NCBI GenBank assembly: GCA_905221605.1
Contig: CAJNDS010002413.1
Location: forward strand, 124,001-188,000
Length of the DNA: 64,000 nt
Origin: Symbiodinium natans
Taxonomy: Eukaryota > Sar > Dinophyceae > Suessiales > Symbiodiniaceae
Direction of reading: 5' to 3'
The position numbers and the translations under genes were made by a program. Numbering within the stretch: the first letter of the stretch is position 1; every line of letters starts with the position of its first letter. This document shows, piece by piece, positions 8,447-17,307 of this stretch. The notes beneath the pieces were generated by a model. That model was given only the letters and a program-made list of their open reading frames with translations. It searched no databases and had not been told where the DNA came from.

Positions 8447-8493
8447 GAGGTGGAAGCGGCGGGAGCTGCTCCAAGGCTTCGACCTCACCAAGC
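8447..8493. CDS. Predicted exon, strand uncertain
   Basis: Plus: GTCCTCAG|G acceptor, AGC|GTTTAGGG donor, reads GGSGGSCSKASTSPS in the phase left by 7771-7852. Minus: a longer frame over 8400-8490 reads LGEVEALEQLPPLPPPEDEE then SSPKAKGRI, also protein-like. Confidence 0.35.
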
Positions 8494-8745
8494 GTTTAGG
8501 GTTTAGGGTTTAGGGTTTAGGGTTTGGGGTTTGGGGTTTGGGGTTTGGGGTTTGGGGTTTGGGGTTTAGGGTTTAGGGTTTAGGGTTTGGGGTTTGGGGG
8601 TTAGGGTTTTGGTTTTAGGGTTTAGGGCTTGGGGCTTAGGGTTTAGGGTTTGGGGTTTGGGGTTTGGGGTTTGGGGTTTGGGGTTTGGGGGTTGGGGTTT
8701 GGGGGTTGGGGTTTGGGGTCTGGGGTTTGGGGGTTGGGGTCAATC
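8490..8745 (+). repeat. Array of TTTAGGG and TTTGGGG blocks
   Basis: Units switch in blocks from TTTAGGG to TTTGGGG and back, later mixed with GGTTGGG. Block-wise homogeneity implies local tandem copying. Confidence 0.95.
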
Positions 8746-9209
8746 TGCTTAAGACAAAGGGAGAGGCCCTTAGTTTTAGGGGCTACTTGTGGGGTTTAGG
8801 GTTTAGGGTTGAGGGTTTAGAAATGTTTAGGGTTTAGGGTTGAGGGTTTAGGGTTTGGGGTTTGGGGTTTGGGGGACTGAGTTGGGCAAAGGGCTTTGGC
8901 TTTTTTTGGGGGGTTAGGGTTTTTATAGGGGGTGGGTTAAATTCAAGAAGGGACTCCCAGAACCCTTCAAAGGAGGCCTGGGTATTGGGGTTTAGGGATT
9001 TAGAGATTTAGGGTTTAGGGATGAGGGTTTAGGACTTGGGGTTTGGGGGTTAGAGCTTAGGGTTTTGAAGTTCAGGGCTTGGCGCTTACAGGGCTTGATT
9101 AGGGTGTTTCGAGTGTGTGGGGTGTTTGGGGTATGGCACCCAATCTTTAGGGTTCGCGGCATTCACAAAGACTATCTTAGCCACGCCTTTTGAAAACGTC
9201 ACACCTCAG

Positions 9210-9293
9210 AACTAAACAATCGCCCTGTGATTTCTTCACGCAAAGAGTGGCTTTGCTACCTGCAAAAATAGCCCGTCACACTTCAAGGGAAAG
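9210..9293 (+). CDS. Predicted exon, gene C
   Basis: ACCTCAG acceptor, GAAAG|GTGTGG donor. Phase 1 to 2 reads TKQSPCDFFTQRVALLPAKI then ARHTSRE. Joins in phase to 9440-9536 across a 146-base interval that carries CCCTAAA repeats. Confidence 0.55.
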
Positions 9294-9439
9294 GTGTGGC
9301 ACCACACCCTCAAAAAAAACAAACTCTGGAACCTCCCCCTAAACCCTAAACCCTGAACCCCGAACCCTAAACCCTAAAGTCCTAAACACTGAACCCTAAA
9401 CCCTAAACCCTGCTAAGACTTCCCAAACCCGCGGGCAAG

Positions 9440-9536
9440 CAGCGATGCTCTCGCGAACCAGGGTGTCCCGGGCCATCTCGTCCCGGACCGCATCATCCAG
9501 GGCCAGCTGGACCTGGGGCGAGCCGCCGACATTTAA
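9440..9536 (+). CDS. Predicted terminal exon, gene C
   Basis: In phase with 9210-9293 it reads SDALANQGVPGHLVPDRIIQ then GQLDLGRAADI and stops at TAA 9534-9536. The minus strand carries an equally open frame (VQLALDDAVRDEMARDTLVR), so strand is chosen from the chain and the stop. Confidence 0.5.
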
Positions 9537-9893
9537 GGCTTTTCCAGGGTGGGCTTGGGATTTGTGGGGTGCTAGGGTTTAGGGTAGTATTCTAGGGTTG
9601 GGGGTTTGGGGGTTTAGGGTTTGGCGGAGAATTTGGGCTTTTTAAATTTAGGGTGTAGAGCTTTCGGGGGCTTGGGGGATCGGGACGTACTACCCTTCGC
9701 ACCTTCTGGTAGGAGCTAACATGTGAGCTTCCAGGAAGAAAAAGGGGGCCACGGGGGGTCCTACCCGGAAACCCGAAACCAAAAACCCCAAACCCGATAC
9801 CCTAAACCCCAACCCTGTAAAAAACCGCAAACCCGAAATCCTAAACCCTAAGCCCTAAACCCTAACCCTAAACCCTAAACCCTTTGGTTCCAG

Positions 9894-9981
9894 AGAGGCG
9901 CCAAAACGCCGCAGGCGGCCGTCCGCACGGTCGGGTGGTTCGGAGGCGGCCCCTGGCCGAGTATGTGCGGAGTTCAGGCAG
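9894..9981 (+). CDS. Predicted exon, Arg-rich, gene D
   Basis: GGTTCCAG acceptor, GGCAG|GTCCAA donor. All three frames are open; one reads EAPKRRRRPSARSGGSEAAP, another RGAKTPQAAVRTVGWFGGGP. The latter chains to 10234 and 10656. Confidence 0.42.
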
Positions 9982-10002
9982 GTCCAATGCTGAGGGCTTG
10001 TA

Positions 10003-10090
10003 GGGTTTAGGGTTTAGGGTTTAGGGTTTAGGGTTTAGGGTTTAGGGTTTAGGGTTTAGGGTTTAGGGTTTAGGGTTTAGGGTTTAGGGA
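10003..10090 (+). repeat. (TTTAGGG)n array
   Basis: About twelve perfect units inside the proposed intron between 9981 and 10234. Confidence 0.97.
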
Positions 10091-10233
10091 ACAATGAACC
10101 CTAAGCCTTAAGGCCCTATCAGGGTTTAGTTTAGGGCGTACAGCCGTTTAGGGTTCAGGGTTTACTCCGAGGGCTTGGTTTAGGGAATAGGCATAGGGTT
10201 CCGCCGTTCAGGGTTCAGGGTTCAGTGCTTTAG

Positions 10234-10290
10234 AGATGGCTTGCGCGAAAGGCCGTGGCTGGAAAGACACCTTGGATGTTCTTATGGAGC
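10234..10290 (+). CDS. Predicted exon, gene D
   Basis: CTTTAG acceptor, GAGC|GTGTCT donor; reads MACAKGRGWKDTLDVLME. It joins in phase to 10656, giving LMEQEMLAIAPGGLVDV across the junction. Confidence 0.48.
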
Positions 10291-10655
10291 GTGTCTAGGT
10301 GTTAGGGTGCAAGGTGTGGGTTTAAGGTTTACCTTCAGAACCTGAAACCTACCTTTTTTTGTGGGTTTTTCGCGTGCAATCCCGTTTATAGAATACCCCT
10401 TACATCCCGAACCCGAAATCCCTAAGAGCCCCCCAAACCCGAACAAACACCTTTAATTATCCCTTGTAAAAGGCTAAACCCTACACCCTAAACCCTAAAC
10501 TCTAAACCCCAAACCCCAACCCATCCTCGAGCTGCCAGTTGGGGTTTAGGGTTTAGGGTTTGGCTTGGTGTTATTAACGGTTAGGGTTTAGGTACCATAA
10601 GCTGTGGGGAGATTTGGGCCCTAAACCCTAAACCCTAAACCCTAAACTCTAAAAG

Positions 10656-10743
10656 AGGAAATGCTGGCAATTGCTCCGGGAGGCCTCGTCGACGTATAAG
10701 CTTTTTCCCTGCTCCGGGTCGGGCCCCTGCGCTGAGGATGGAG
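10656..10743 (+). CDS. Predicted exon, gene D
   Basis: In phase with 10234 it reads EMLAIAPGGLVDV and stops at TAA 10697-10699. Two other frames stay open to a canonical donor GGAG|GTGAGG at 10744 (RKCWQLLREASSTYKLFPCS or GNAGNCSGRPRRRISFFPAP), so it may instead be internal. Confidence 0.45.
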
Positions 10744-10792
10744 GTGAGGGCTTGGTGGAATCCTAAACATCTAAAGACCCCCGAAAAGGGGG

Positions 10793-10885
10793 GTTTAGGG
10801 TTTAGGGTTTAGGGTTTAGGGTTTAGGGTTTAGGGTTTAGGGTTTAGGGTTTAGGGTTTAGGGTTTAGGGTTTAGGGTTTAGGGT
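10793..10885 (+). repeat. (TTTAGGG)n array
   Basis: About thirteen perfect units; a CCCTAAA run follows at 10949-11003. Confidence 0.97.
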
Positions 10886-11130
10886 GACCCAAGAGTAATC
10901 TAGGAACCAAATGGCTGCCCTTTGTGGTTTTCAAGCGCTTAAAAGGCACCCTAAACCCTAAACCCTAAACCCTAAACCCTAAACCCTAAACCCCAAACCC
11001 TAAAAAAAAGGGGAATCAGGGCCTACTCAGGGTCAGGGTTTAGGGTTTTGGGGCTCGGGCTTGGGCCATAACCCCAAAGCCTAAACCCTTGATAGAGATT
11101 TCTAGTACCCCCTATCATAACCTCTTTTCA

Positions 11131-11160
11131 GGACTGTTAGTATAAGGGGGAACATCCCAA
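11131..11160 (+). repeat. Dispersed repeat B
   Basis: GGACTGTTAGTATAAGGGGG followed by AACATCCCAA. Other copies: 18145-18174, 42999-43028, 49044-49072 (inverted), 49181-49212; partial at 22866 and 50851. Confidence 0.75.
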
Positions 11161-11191
11161 ACCTAAACCCTCAACTTCTTTGCTGGCGCAG

Positions 11192-11242
11192 CTCGGGCAT
11201 TTCGACTTTTTTATTGGTCGGCTTGCCGCTCTTTTTTTGTGA
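11192..11242 (+). CDS. Predicted terminal exon
   Basis: CTGGCGCAG acceptor; reads LGHFDFFIGRLAALFL and stops at TGA 11240-11242. Hydrophobic end. Confidence 0.33.
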   Translation, partial: LGHFDFFIGRLAALFL

Positions 11243-11559
11243 ATTCCTAATCCACAAACCCTAAAGTGGCCCCAAAACCTAAACCCCCCAAAGCCGCTAA
11301 ACCCGCTAAACCCCCTAAACCCCCTTGACCTCCCTTAAACTCCCTCACCCCCCTAAAGCGCCTGAACCCCTTGAACCCCTAAACCCCCTAACCCTCTAAC
11401 CCTCTAAATGCCCTTCACCCACCTGAACCCTCCTCCCATTTGTACCCTACAATCCTGCCATGCAAGGTTTGTGGCACCTGAGAGATTAGGGTTTAGGGTT
11501 TAGGGTTTAGGGTTTAGGGTTTAGGGTTTAGGGTTTAGGGTTTAGGGTTCAGGGTTTAG

Positions 11560-11654
11560 GGATGGGGTCTCGGTGACCAAGCCATGTGCCCGATGCACCG
11601 GATGCAGTGCCCACATGCAATACTGCAATACAGCGGTCCACCCGCATGCACGAG
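11560..11654 (+). CDS. Predicted exon, Cys/His-rich in one frame
   Basis: Perfect TTTAGGG units on the left, acceptor TTTAG|G, donor CGAG|GTTTAGGG on the right. One frame reads DGVSVTKPCARCTGCSAHMQ then YCNTAVHPHAR, with Cys/His spacing loosely like half a MYND finger. Another frame (GWGLGDQAMCPMHRMQCPHA) fits the next exon's phase better, so the MYND resemblance may be chance. Confidence 0.48.
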
Positions 11655-11708
11655 GTTTAGGGTTTAGGGTTTAGGGGTTAGGGGGTTAGGAATATACGAG
11701 CTTTTCAG

Positions 11709-11886
11709 CAGCTTCGGCAACGTACCTCACGATTCTGACAGGCGTCCGATCCCCGAGACCACCGGGTTTGGCGATTGTTTCCAATTGCCGGTCGTCGCTC
11801 CTGCCTTGCTTCTGACCGTGGCATATGTCACATTATGTACCACGCCTGCCTACTACCTCCCAAACAAAAAACAGCATGTCTTCCCT
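11709..11886 (+). CDS. Predicted exon with hydrophobic segment
   Basis: GCTTTTCAG acceptor and CCCT|GTAAGG donor. Fifty-nine codons: SFGNVPHDSDRRPIPETTGF, then GDCF and a hydrophobic stretch QLPVVAPALLLTVAYVTLC, then TTPAYYLPNKKQHVFP. It may be one membrane segment. ATG-initiated frames in the same place are partial or shifted readings of this exon. Confidence 0.58.
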
Positions 11887-12184
11887 GTAAGGGTAATAAG
11901 GGGAGTATCATTATCTCTTTGTTTGTTGTTGTTGTTTTTTTTTTTTTTTGCGGGGGGGGGGGGGGGGGGGGCTGGGAGTTCCGGCTCTGTCCCTTCTAGC
12001 CTAAGATATGTGGTTCAGCAAAGCATGTGGGTCAGTTCTCAAGATAAACCCTAGACCCTAAACCCTAAACCCTACTTCGTTTGGGTAGCCTAAAGAAGTG
12101 GGGGGCCGCCTTATAAAAGTAACCCCAAAAAGGACCCTAATGTAGAGAATCCCCCATGTCACAAAGCCCCAAGTCAAGGGTCAG

Positions 12185-12253
12185 CATACACGCCCGGAAA
12201 CTCAGAAATGTGAATGGAAGCACACACACACACACACACCCTCCGCCCCCTAA
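12185..12253 (+). CDS. Predicted terminal exon, stop supplied by repeat
   Basis: GGGTCAG acceptor; reads HTRPETQKCEWKHTHTHTPS then AP with TAA 12251-12253 from the first CCCTAAA unit. The His/Thr run comes from an ACAC microsatellite. Confidence 0.33.
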   Translation, partial: HTRPETQKCEWKHTHTHTPSAP

Positions 12254-12431
12254 ACCCTAAACCCGAAACCCTAAACCCTAAACCCTAAACCCAAAAACCC
12301 TAAACCCTAAACCCTAAACCAAAAAAAACCCAAAAAACAAACCTAGACCCAGGGTGCCCTAGACCTAAACCCTAAACCCTAAACCCTAAACCCTAAACCC
12401 TAAACCCCGGGAGACAGGGTCTTGGGTTCAG

Positions 12432-12529
12432 GCCCTCATCCTGAACCGACTCTGCAGCCTTGCCTGAATTGCGTCCAGGAGGGCTCTGCGAACCTCAGCA
12501 CTTTCCAACCCCAGTTCCAAAACCCAAAG
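12432..12529 (+). CDS. Predicted exon
   Basis: GGGTTCAG|G acceptor; the only open frame gives 32 codons, PHPEPTLQPCLNCVQEGSAN then LSTFQPQFQNPK, ending AAG|GTTTAGGG at the first base of a 200-bp TTTAGGG array. Confidence 0.5.
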
Positions 12530-12727
12530 GTTTAGGGTTTAGGGTTTAGGGTTTAGGGTTTAGGGTTTAGGGTTTAGGGTTTAGGGTTTAGGGTTTAGGG
12601 TTTAGGGTTTAGGGTTTAGGGTTTAGGGTTTAGGGTTTAGGGTTTAGGGTTTAGGGTTTAGGGTTTAGGGTTTAGGGTTTAGGGTTTAGGGTTTAGGGTT
12701 TAGGGTTTAGGGTTTAGGGTTTAGGGT
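12530..12727 (+). repeat. (TTTAGGG)n array, about 28 perfect units
   Basis: One of the longest uninterrupted arrays here, lying between the exon-like islands at 12432 and 12775. Confidence 0.98.
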
Positions 12728-12774
12728 GACGACACCGAAACAAACCCAGAACCCAAAACCCCCAAAACCCCCAG

Positions 12775-12862
12775 GGGCACCCAACCGCGACCGCGCGGGC
12801 TGGGGGAGCTGGGTTCGGGTTTGGGCATCGAGCTGCCACTGGCCCCGAGTGAATACTTGGAG
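12775..12862 (+). CDS. Predicted exon ending in introner terminus
   Basis: CCCCCAG|G acceptor. The frame GTQPRPRGLGELGSGLGIEL continues PLAPSEYLE and ends TTGGAG|GTTCC, exactly at the left terminus of an ACTTGGAG element. The two last residues before the donor are encoded by the element end. Confidence 0.5.
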
Positions 12863-13078
12863 GTTCCTAGGTGCCTATCACCCAACTATACCTGTACGTA
12901 GAGCCCACTTTGAAACCCCTTAAGTGCCCGGACTTGGCTATAATCGGGTCTTAATCACCCTGAATACACCCTAAATCCCAAGCCCTAAGCCCTAAGCCCT
13001 AAACCCTAACCCCTAAACCCTGTTTGGGTTATGTAAGTACAGTTAGATTTGGCTGTTAAGTACCATGAGCCTCCAAGT
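12855..13078. mobile_element. Introner-like element (ACTTGGAG family)
   Basis: Left ACTTGGAGGTTCCTAGGTGC, right TACCATGAGCCTCCAAGT: inverted termini 224 bp apart. The interior has repeat-derived CCCTAAG units and GGACTTGGCTATAATCGGGT-type text shared with other copies. Confidence 0.6.
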
Positions 13079-13242
13079 TGGGGGTTACCCCCCCTCCCCC
13101 CCGGGCCCCCTCCCTCCCGCCACCCTGGGCCTGCCGGCTCCATCACCCAAAAAGGGATTTAGGGTTTAGGGTTTAGGGTTTAGGGTTTGGGGTTTAGGGT
13201 TTAGGGTTTACTCTCATTGCTGGGTGTGTGTGTGGGGTGCAG

Positions 13243-13462
13243 CGGAGCTGACGCATGTGGCCTCGCAAGCTCTGGAAGCAGACCGGCCCAACAAGCCAGA
13301 AGACAAAAACCCTCCCGGTGTCATGCAAACCGCCCAACCGGACTGCCCTTGGAGTGCCCTGGAACCTCCTGCCGTGCCGGAGAACAACAAGCATGAAGAG
13401 ACATCAATCTCCGCAAATCCCCCCGTAGACCGAAGCCCCTCGAAGCTCAAAAGGCGCTCAAG
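13243..13462 (+). CDS. Predicted exon, gene G (hydrophilic protein)
   Basis: After GGGGTGCAG the frame is open for 72 codons: ELTHVASQALEADRPNKPED, NPPGVMQTAQPDCPWSALEP and, near the end, NPPVDRSPSKLKRRS, with donor TCAAG|GTTTAGGG. Polar, Pro- and Lys-rich, likely disordered. One of the most convincing exons. The next exon lies beyond a 430-bp microsatellite. Long HTYI/MYVC-type ORFs in that microsatellite are artefacts. Confidence 0.68.
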
Positions 13463-13483
13463 GTTTAGGGATGTGCGTGTACC

Positions 13484-13497
13484 AATATATATATATA

Positions 13498-13528
<31 letters not shown>

Positions 13529-13917
13529 AGATATAGATATATACATACATATATGTGTATATATATATATATATATGTATGTATATCTCTCTCTGTACAG
13601 GCATGCATGCATACATACATACATGCATACATGCATACATGCATACATGCATACATACACGCATACATACATACATACATACATACATACATACATACAT
13701 ACATACATACATACATACATACATACATACATACATACATACATACATACATACATACATACATACATACATACATACGTACATACGTACATACGTACAT
13801 ACGTACATACGTACATACGTACATACGTACATACGTACATACGTACATACGTACATACGTACATACGTACATACGTACATACGTACATACGTACATACGT
13901 ACATACATACATATACA
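13484..13917. repeat. TA/GATA, ATAC and GTACATAC microsatellite
   Basis: Runs of TA and TAGA (13484-13580), ATGC/ATAC (13600-13660), pure ATAC to about 13780, then a strict 8-bp unit GTACATAC to about 13904. None of these units makes a stop in most frames, which creates spurious ORFs on both strands. It lies in the proposed intron 13463-14038. Confidence 0.97.
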
Positions 13918-14038
13918 TATATATATGGCCATCTATTTACATATGTATCTTCAGTTTTTTTTGGTGGGGGGGAGTAGGGCGGGGATGACCCTAAACCCTA
14001 AACCTTAAACCCTTAAATCCTTAAACCCTAAACCCCAG

Positions 14039-14107
14039 CACCTGCTCGTCAGCCCAGAGGTGCCAGCAGTTTTGCCGCTGCAGCGCGAGCTGCCGGACCT
14101 GCCGCTT
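14039..14107 (+). CDS. Predicted exon, gene G
   Basis: AACCCCAG acceptor, CTT|GTGAGT consensus donor. In phase with 13243 it reads TCSSAQRCQQFCRCSASCRT then CR (Cys-rich); phase 0 reads HLLVSPEVPAVLPLQRELPD. Splice sites are good, frame is open to doubt. Confidence 0.55.
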
Positions 14108-14319
14108 GTGAGTTTTTTTTTTTTTTGGGTGGGGGGGGGGGGGGGGGGGGGCCTTTTTGGGGCTTTTAAGGGCTGTTCAGGGCTTTTGAGGGCTTCTGAG
14201 GGCTTTTGAGTTTTTTTTCGGGAAGGGTTTAAGGGATTAAGGGCTGCAGAGCTTTAAGGGCTTTTAAGGGCTTTAAGGGCTTTCAGGGTTTAAGGGTTTA
14301 AGGGCTTCGGGCTTCACGG

Positions 14320-14412
14320 GTATTGCTAGCATCACGGCTAGGTTTAGAGCTTGGGGCTTGGGGCTTGGGGCTTGGGGCTTGGGGCTTGGGGCTTGGGGCT
14401 TAGGGCTTAGGG
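14320..14412 (+). repeat. GGGCTTG heptamer array
   Basis: About nine units of TTGGGGC, a variant of the telomere-like unit, amplified locally. The text from 14150 to 14320 is GGGCTTTTAA-like degenerate repeat after a poly-T/poly-G tract. Confidence 0.9.
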
Positions 14413-14565
14413 TGTGGTATAGTTACAAGAACGGTCCGTGTACCTTATAGCATACACTTGGGCCCCATGGTCCAAAATAGGAGCCACATTAAGCCCCAAG
14501 TATTCCCTATTTAGGTACATGGACCCTTAGGGTTAGGACGAGTAGGAGTTCATGAATATTGGCAG

Positions 14566-14677
14566 CAGCGGAAGAATTCGTACCAGTGGGAGTTCGAGTT
14601 GCCATGGACATTACTCATATCATCATTACGAGTATGTCAGTTGGCATTGTTCTTTCTCTGGCCGAGGCACCCCAACG
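14566..14677 (+). CDS. Predicted exon, gene G
   Basis: ATTGGCAG acceptor, AACG|GTTTAGGG donor at a perfect array. Three open frames: SGRIRTSGSSSCHGHYSYHH (fits the chain), QRKNSYQWEFELPWTLLISS, and AEEFVPVGVRVAMDITHIII, the last hydrophobic. Coding status is likely; frame is not certain. Confidence 0.55.
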
Positions 14678-14681
14678 GTTT

Positions 14682-14756
14682 AGGGTTTAGGGTTTAGGGT
14701 TTAGGGTTTAGGGTTTAGGGTTTAGGGTTTAGGGTTTAGGGTTTAGGGTTTAGGGT
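14682..14756 (+). repeat. (TTTAGGG)n array
   Basis: About ten perfect units forming most of the interval 14678-14819. Confidence 0.97.
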
Positions 14757-14819
14757 GCGTACCCTTAGCCCCTAAACCCTAAACCTAGCGCCCCCGCCAA
14801 GGCCTAGGCCCCATCCCAG

Positions 14820-14921
14820 CCCCAACTGCTGAAGGCCTCCAAGACCGCCTGCAGGCGCTCTAGCCTCCTCGGCACACTGCCCGCAAAGCCCCGAAAATCT
14901 CACAAAACCCTGAGACCTTAA
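14820..14921 (+). CDS. Predicted terminal exon, gene G
   Basis: CATCCCAG acceptor; in phase it reads PQLLKASKTACRRSSLLGTL then PAKPRKSHKTLRP and stops at TAA 14919-14921. A second frame (PTAEGLQDRLQAL) stops earlier, and the minus strand also has an open frame with a GTTTAGGG donor. Confidence 0.42.
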   Translation, partial: PQLLKASKTACRRSSLLGTLPAKPRKSHKTLRP

Positions 14922-15234
14922 ACACTGAACCCTGAACCCTGAACCCTAAACCCTAAACCCTGACACTAAAGATTCCTGGGCCCTGAACCCCGACCCCTAA
15001 ACCCTAAACCCTGAACCCTGAAGGCTCAGGTCTCAGGGCTTAGGAGGGTCTTACGGCTTTGATGGTATTAAGGGCTTTGGTACTTGCGGCTCTTGAAGGT
15101 TCAGGTTCAGGGCCACGGGCCTCACCGGGGGGGGGGTGGCTGCCATTTGTTGAGGGGTTGGGGTTTAGCCAAGAGGGTTTAGGTTTAGGGTTTAGGGTTT
15201 TAGGGGTTGAGGTGTAGGACCTATGTTTTTGCAG

Positions 15235-15312
15235 GGCTTCGGTTCAGGACGTGTGTCACGATGGAAGATAACCGAACGCCGCCAGTCTGCTAACCCTAAG
15301 TTTAGGGTTTAG
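15235..15312 (+). CDS. Predicted exon running into repeat
   Basis: TTTTTGCAG|G acceptor after a T-rich tract; reads GFGSGRVSRWKITERRQSAN then PKFRV, stopping at TAG in the TTTAGGG array, or splicing at GG|GTTTAG. Confidence 0.45.
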   Translation, partial: GFGSGRVSRWKITERRQSANPKFRV

Positions 15313-15689
15313 GGTTTCGGGTTTAAGGCTAAGCCCCTAAACCCGAACGCCTATCTCTTCCCCTTGTCCAGGGTTCAGGGTTTAGCGGTTTGGGGTGTTG
15401 GGGTTAGGGTTTAGGGGTTTGGGTAAGTTTAGGGAGGTAGGGCTTTGGGGTTTAGGGTTTTGGGGTTTAGGGTTTTGCGGTTTCGGGGACAGGGTTTAGG
15501 GTTTTGGGGTTTTCGGGCTTAGGACATTGCGGCTTGAGGTTGAGGGTTGCGGGTTTGGAGCTTCGTGCTCAGAGTCATGAGACGGCAACTCAGACTCATC
15601 ACCCTAGACCCTAAACTCTAAGCTCTTAGCGATTTCTTCTTGAGTGCGTAGAGACTACATTCAAGGGACCTAAGCCTCGCACCCCTCAG

Positions 15690-15755
15690 GGTGTACCCCT
15701 GAAGGTTTCCCCTAGTATACTCCGAAGATGGCCCCTCCGAAACCCTAAACCCTAA
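15690..15755 (+). CDS. Predicted terminal exon, repeat-encoded end
   Basis: CCCCTCAG|G acceptor; GVPLKVSPSILRRWPLR is followed by NPKP encoded by CCCTAAA units and TAA 15753-15755. Confidence 0.45.
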   Translation, partial: GVPLKVSPSILRRWPLRNPKP

Positions 15756-15925
15756 ACCCTAAACCCTAAACCCTAAACCCAAAACCCAAAACCCAAAACC
15801 CAAAACCCAAAACCCTAAACCCTAAACCCTAAACCCTAAACCCTAAACCCTAAACCCTAAACCCTAAACCCTAAACCCTAAACCCTAAACCCTAACCCTA
15901 AACCCTAAACCCTAAACCCTAAATC
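15737..15925 (-). repeat. CCCTAAA array with AAACCC block
   Basis: Perfect CCCTAAA interrupted by a block of AAAACCC heptamers, then about fifteen perfect CCCTAAA units. Confidence 0.96.
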
Positions 15926-16455
15926 TTCAAAAAAGGGTCCCCAAACCCAAGGCTGCAACCTCAGGGATCCCAGGTAGAGTCCCATGAGACACGTAGCTGA
16001 AGAATCGTCCACAACTTAGGATGCCTCTACCCTTACAGGGCTTAGGGTTTATAGAGCATAGGCAGTATAGGGTTTAGGGTTTAGGGTTTAGGGTTTAGGG
16101 TTTAGGGTGACCCACGAGTAGCCTAGGAATGAGAAGGGTGCCTTTTTTTGGCTTAGAGGGGCTTATACTGGATCCTAAACCCTAAAGAAAGAGAATAGGG
16201 GCCTACTCTGGGTCCCTAAACCATAAACCCTGAACCAAGCCCTAAGCCTAAACCCTAAACCCTAAACCCTAAACCCTAAACCCTAAACCCTAAACCCTAA
16301 ACCCTAAAACAAATATTGTTTCGGTCTGGGGTTGCTGGTTTGGGGATTTGGGGTTTAGGGTGCAGGAGCCCTAAGGTAGCAGGCGCCCATTAGGGTTTAG
16401 GGTTTAGGGTTTAGAGTTTAGGGTTTAGGGTTCAGGGTTTAGGGCTTAGAGAAAG

Positions 16456-16514
16456 GCGGGCGGCTCATTGTCTCGATGGCCCAAGTCACGCCGCACCTCC
16501 AGGCGGGAAGTTTC
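16456..16514 (+). CDS. Predicted exon
   Basis: AGAAAG|G acceptor; reads GRLIVSMAQVTPHLQAGSF and then donor GTTGTT, or runs on VVALNSKP into a repeat-derived stop. Confidence 0.48.
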
Positions 16515-16824
16515 GTTGTTGCCCTAAACTCTAAACCCTAAACCCTAAACCCTAAACCCTAAACCCTAAACCCTAAACCCTAAACCCTATACGCTAAGCC
16601 CTAAACCCTAAACCCTAAACCCTGTTTCTATGTTTGGGGACTCATTAGAGTTCCGGGCTCAGGAATTTGGGAGGGGTGAGGGCTTGGTAGGTGATGGCTT
16701 CGAGGTTTGAATTCAAAACCCGAAGCCCTAAAAGGGGGTTTAGGGCTTAGGGCTTAGGCTTTAGGGTGAGAGTCTAGGGTCTCAGGCTTAGGGGTTAGGG
16801 TGTAGGGTTTAGGGTTTACGGTTT

Positions 16825-16946
16825 ACTTGGAGGTTCATGGGTACTTCTAAGCTCAATTAGAAGTCCATTTGGAATCTACTTAGAGGACTTAGGGGGCTTG
16901 TAAGTACAGTTACAATTGGGGATAGAAGTACCCTGAACCTCCAAGT
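16825..16946. mobile_element. Complete introner-like element, 122 bp
   Basis: ACTTGGAGGTTCATGGGTAC at the left and GTACCCTGAACCTCCAAGT at the right: nearly perfect inverted termini of about 24 bp with no telomere repeat inside. The type copy of the family. Its right end abuts an open exon; I see no exon on its left. Confidence 0.75.
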
Positions 16947-17071
16947 GGGGTTTGGAGGGTTGAGGGTGCTTGCGGACTTTGGCAAACGGCAGCGGACAGT
17001 CCTCGCCCAGTTGGAGGAAACCCTCCCCAAACCTACAGTTGCTACTACCTGCTTAAGCAAAATAGAAACTT
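16946..17071 (+). CDS. Predicted exon directly after element end
   Basis: Starts after CCTCCAAG. The frame is open for 41 codons: GFGGLRVLADFGKRQRTVLA then QLEETLPKPTVATTCLSKIE, ending ACTT|GTAGCC. Convincing composition with an amphipathic middle. A minus-strand frame of 67 codons overlaps. Confidence 0.58.
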
Positions 17072-17242
17072 GTAGCCCTAAACCCTAAACCCTAAACCCT
17101 AAACCCTATACCCTGAACCCTGAACCCTGAACCCTGAACCCTAAACCCTGAACCCTAAGCCCTAAACCCTAAACCCTGAACCCTAAGCCCCAAACCCTAA
17201 ACCCTAAACCCTAAACCCGAAACCCTAAACCGAAGCAAAGAG

Positions 17243-17299
17243 CTGGGGATTAGGAAGTGGCCCCCCCAAGCTGTACGGGACCCCCAGGCCCAGGGCTCA
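17243..17299 (+). CDS. Predicted exon
   Basis: CAAAGAG acceptor; LGIRKWPPQAVRDPQAQGS then donor TCA|GTTTGA or stop TGA two codons on. Flanked by CCCTAAA left and TTTAGGG right. Confidence 0.48.
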
Positions 17300-17307
17300 G
17301 TTTGAAT

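Noticed and set aside
13214-13988. Long ORFs of HTYI/MYVC/IYIY repeats on both strands
   Set aside because: They are translations of ATAC/GTAC/TA microsatellite, which lacks stops. Only the first 73 codons of the plus-strand ORF (13243-13462) are kept, as an exon.
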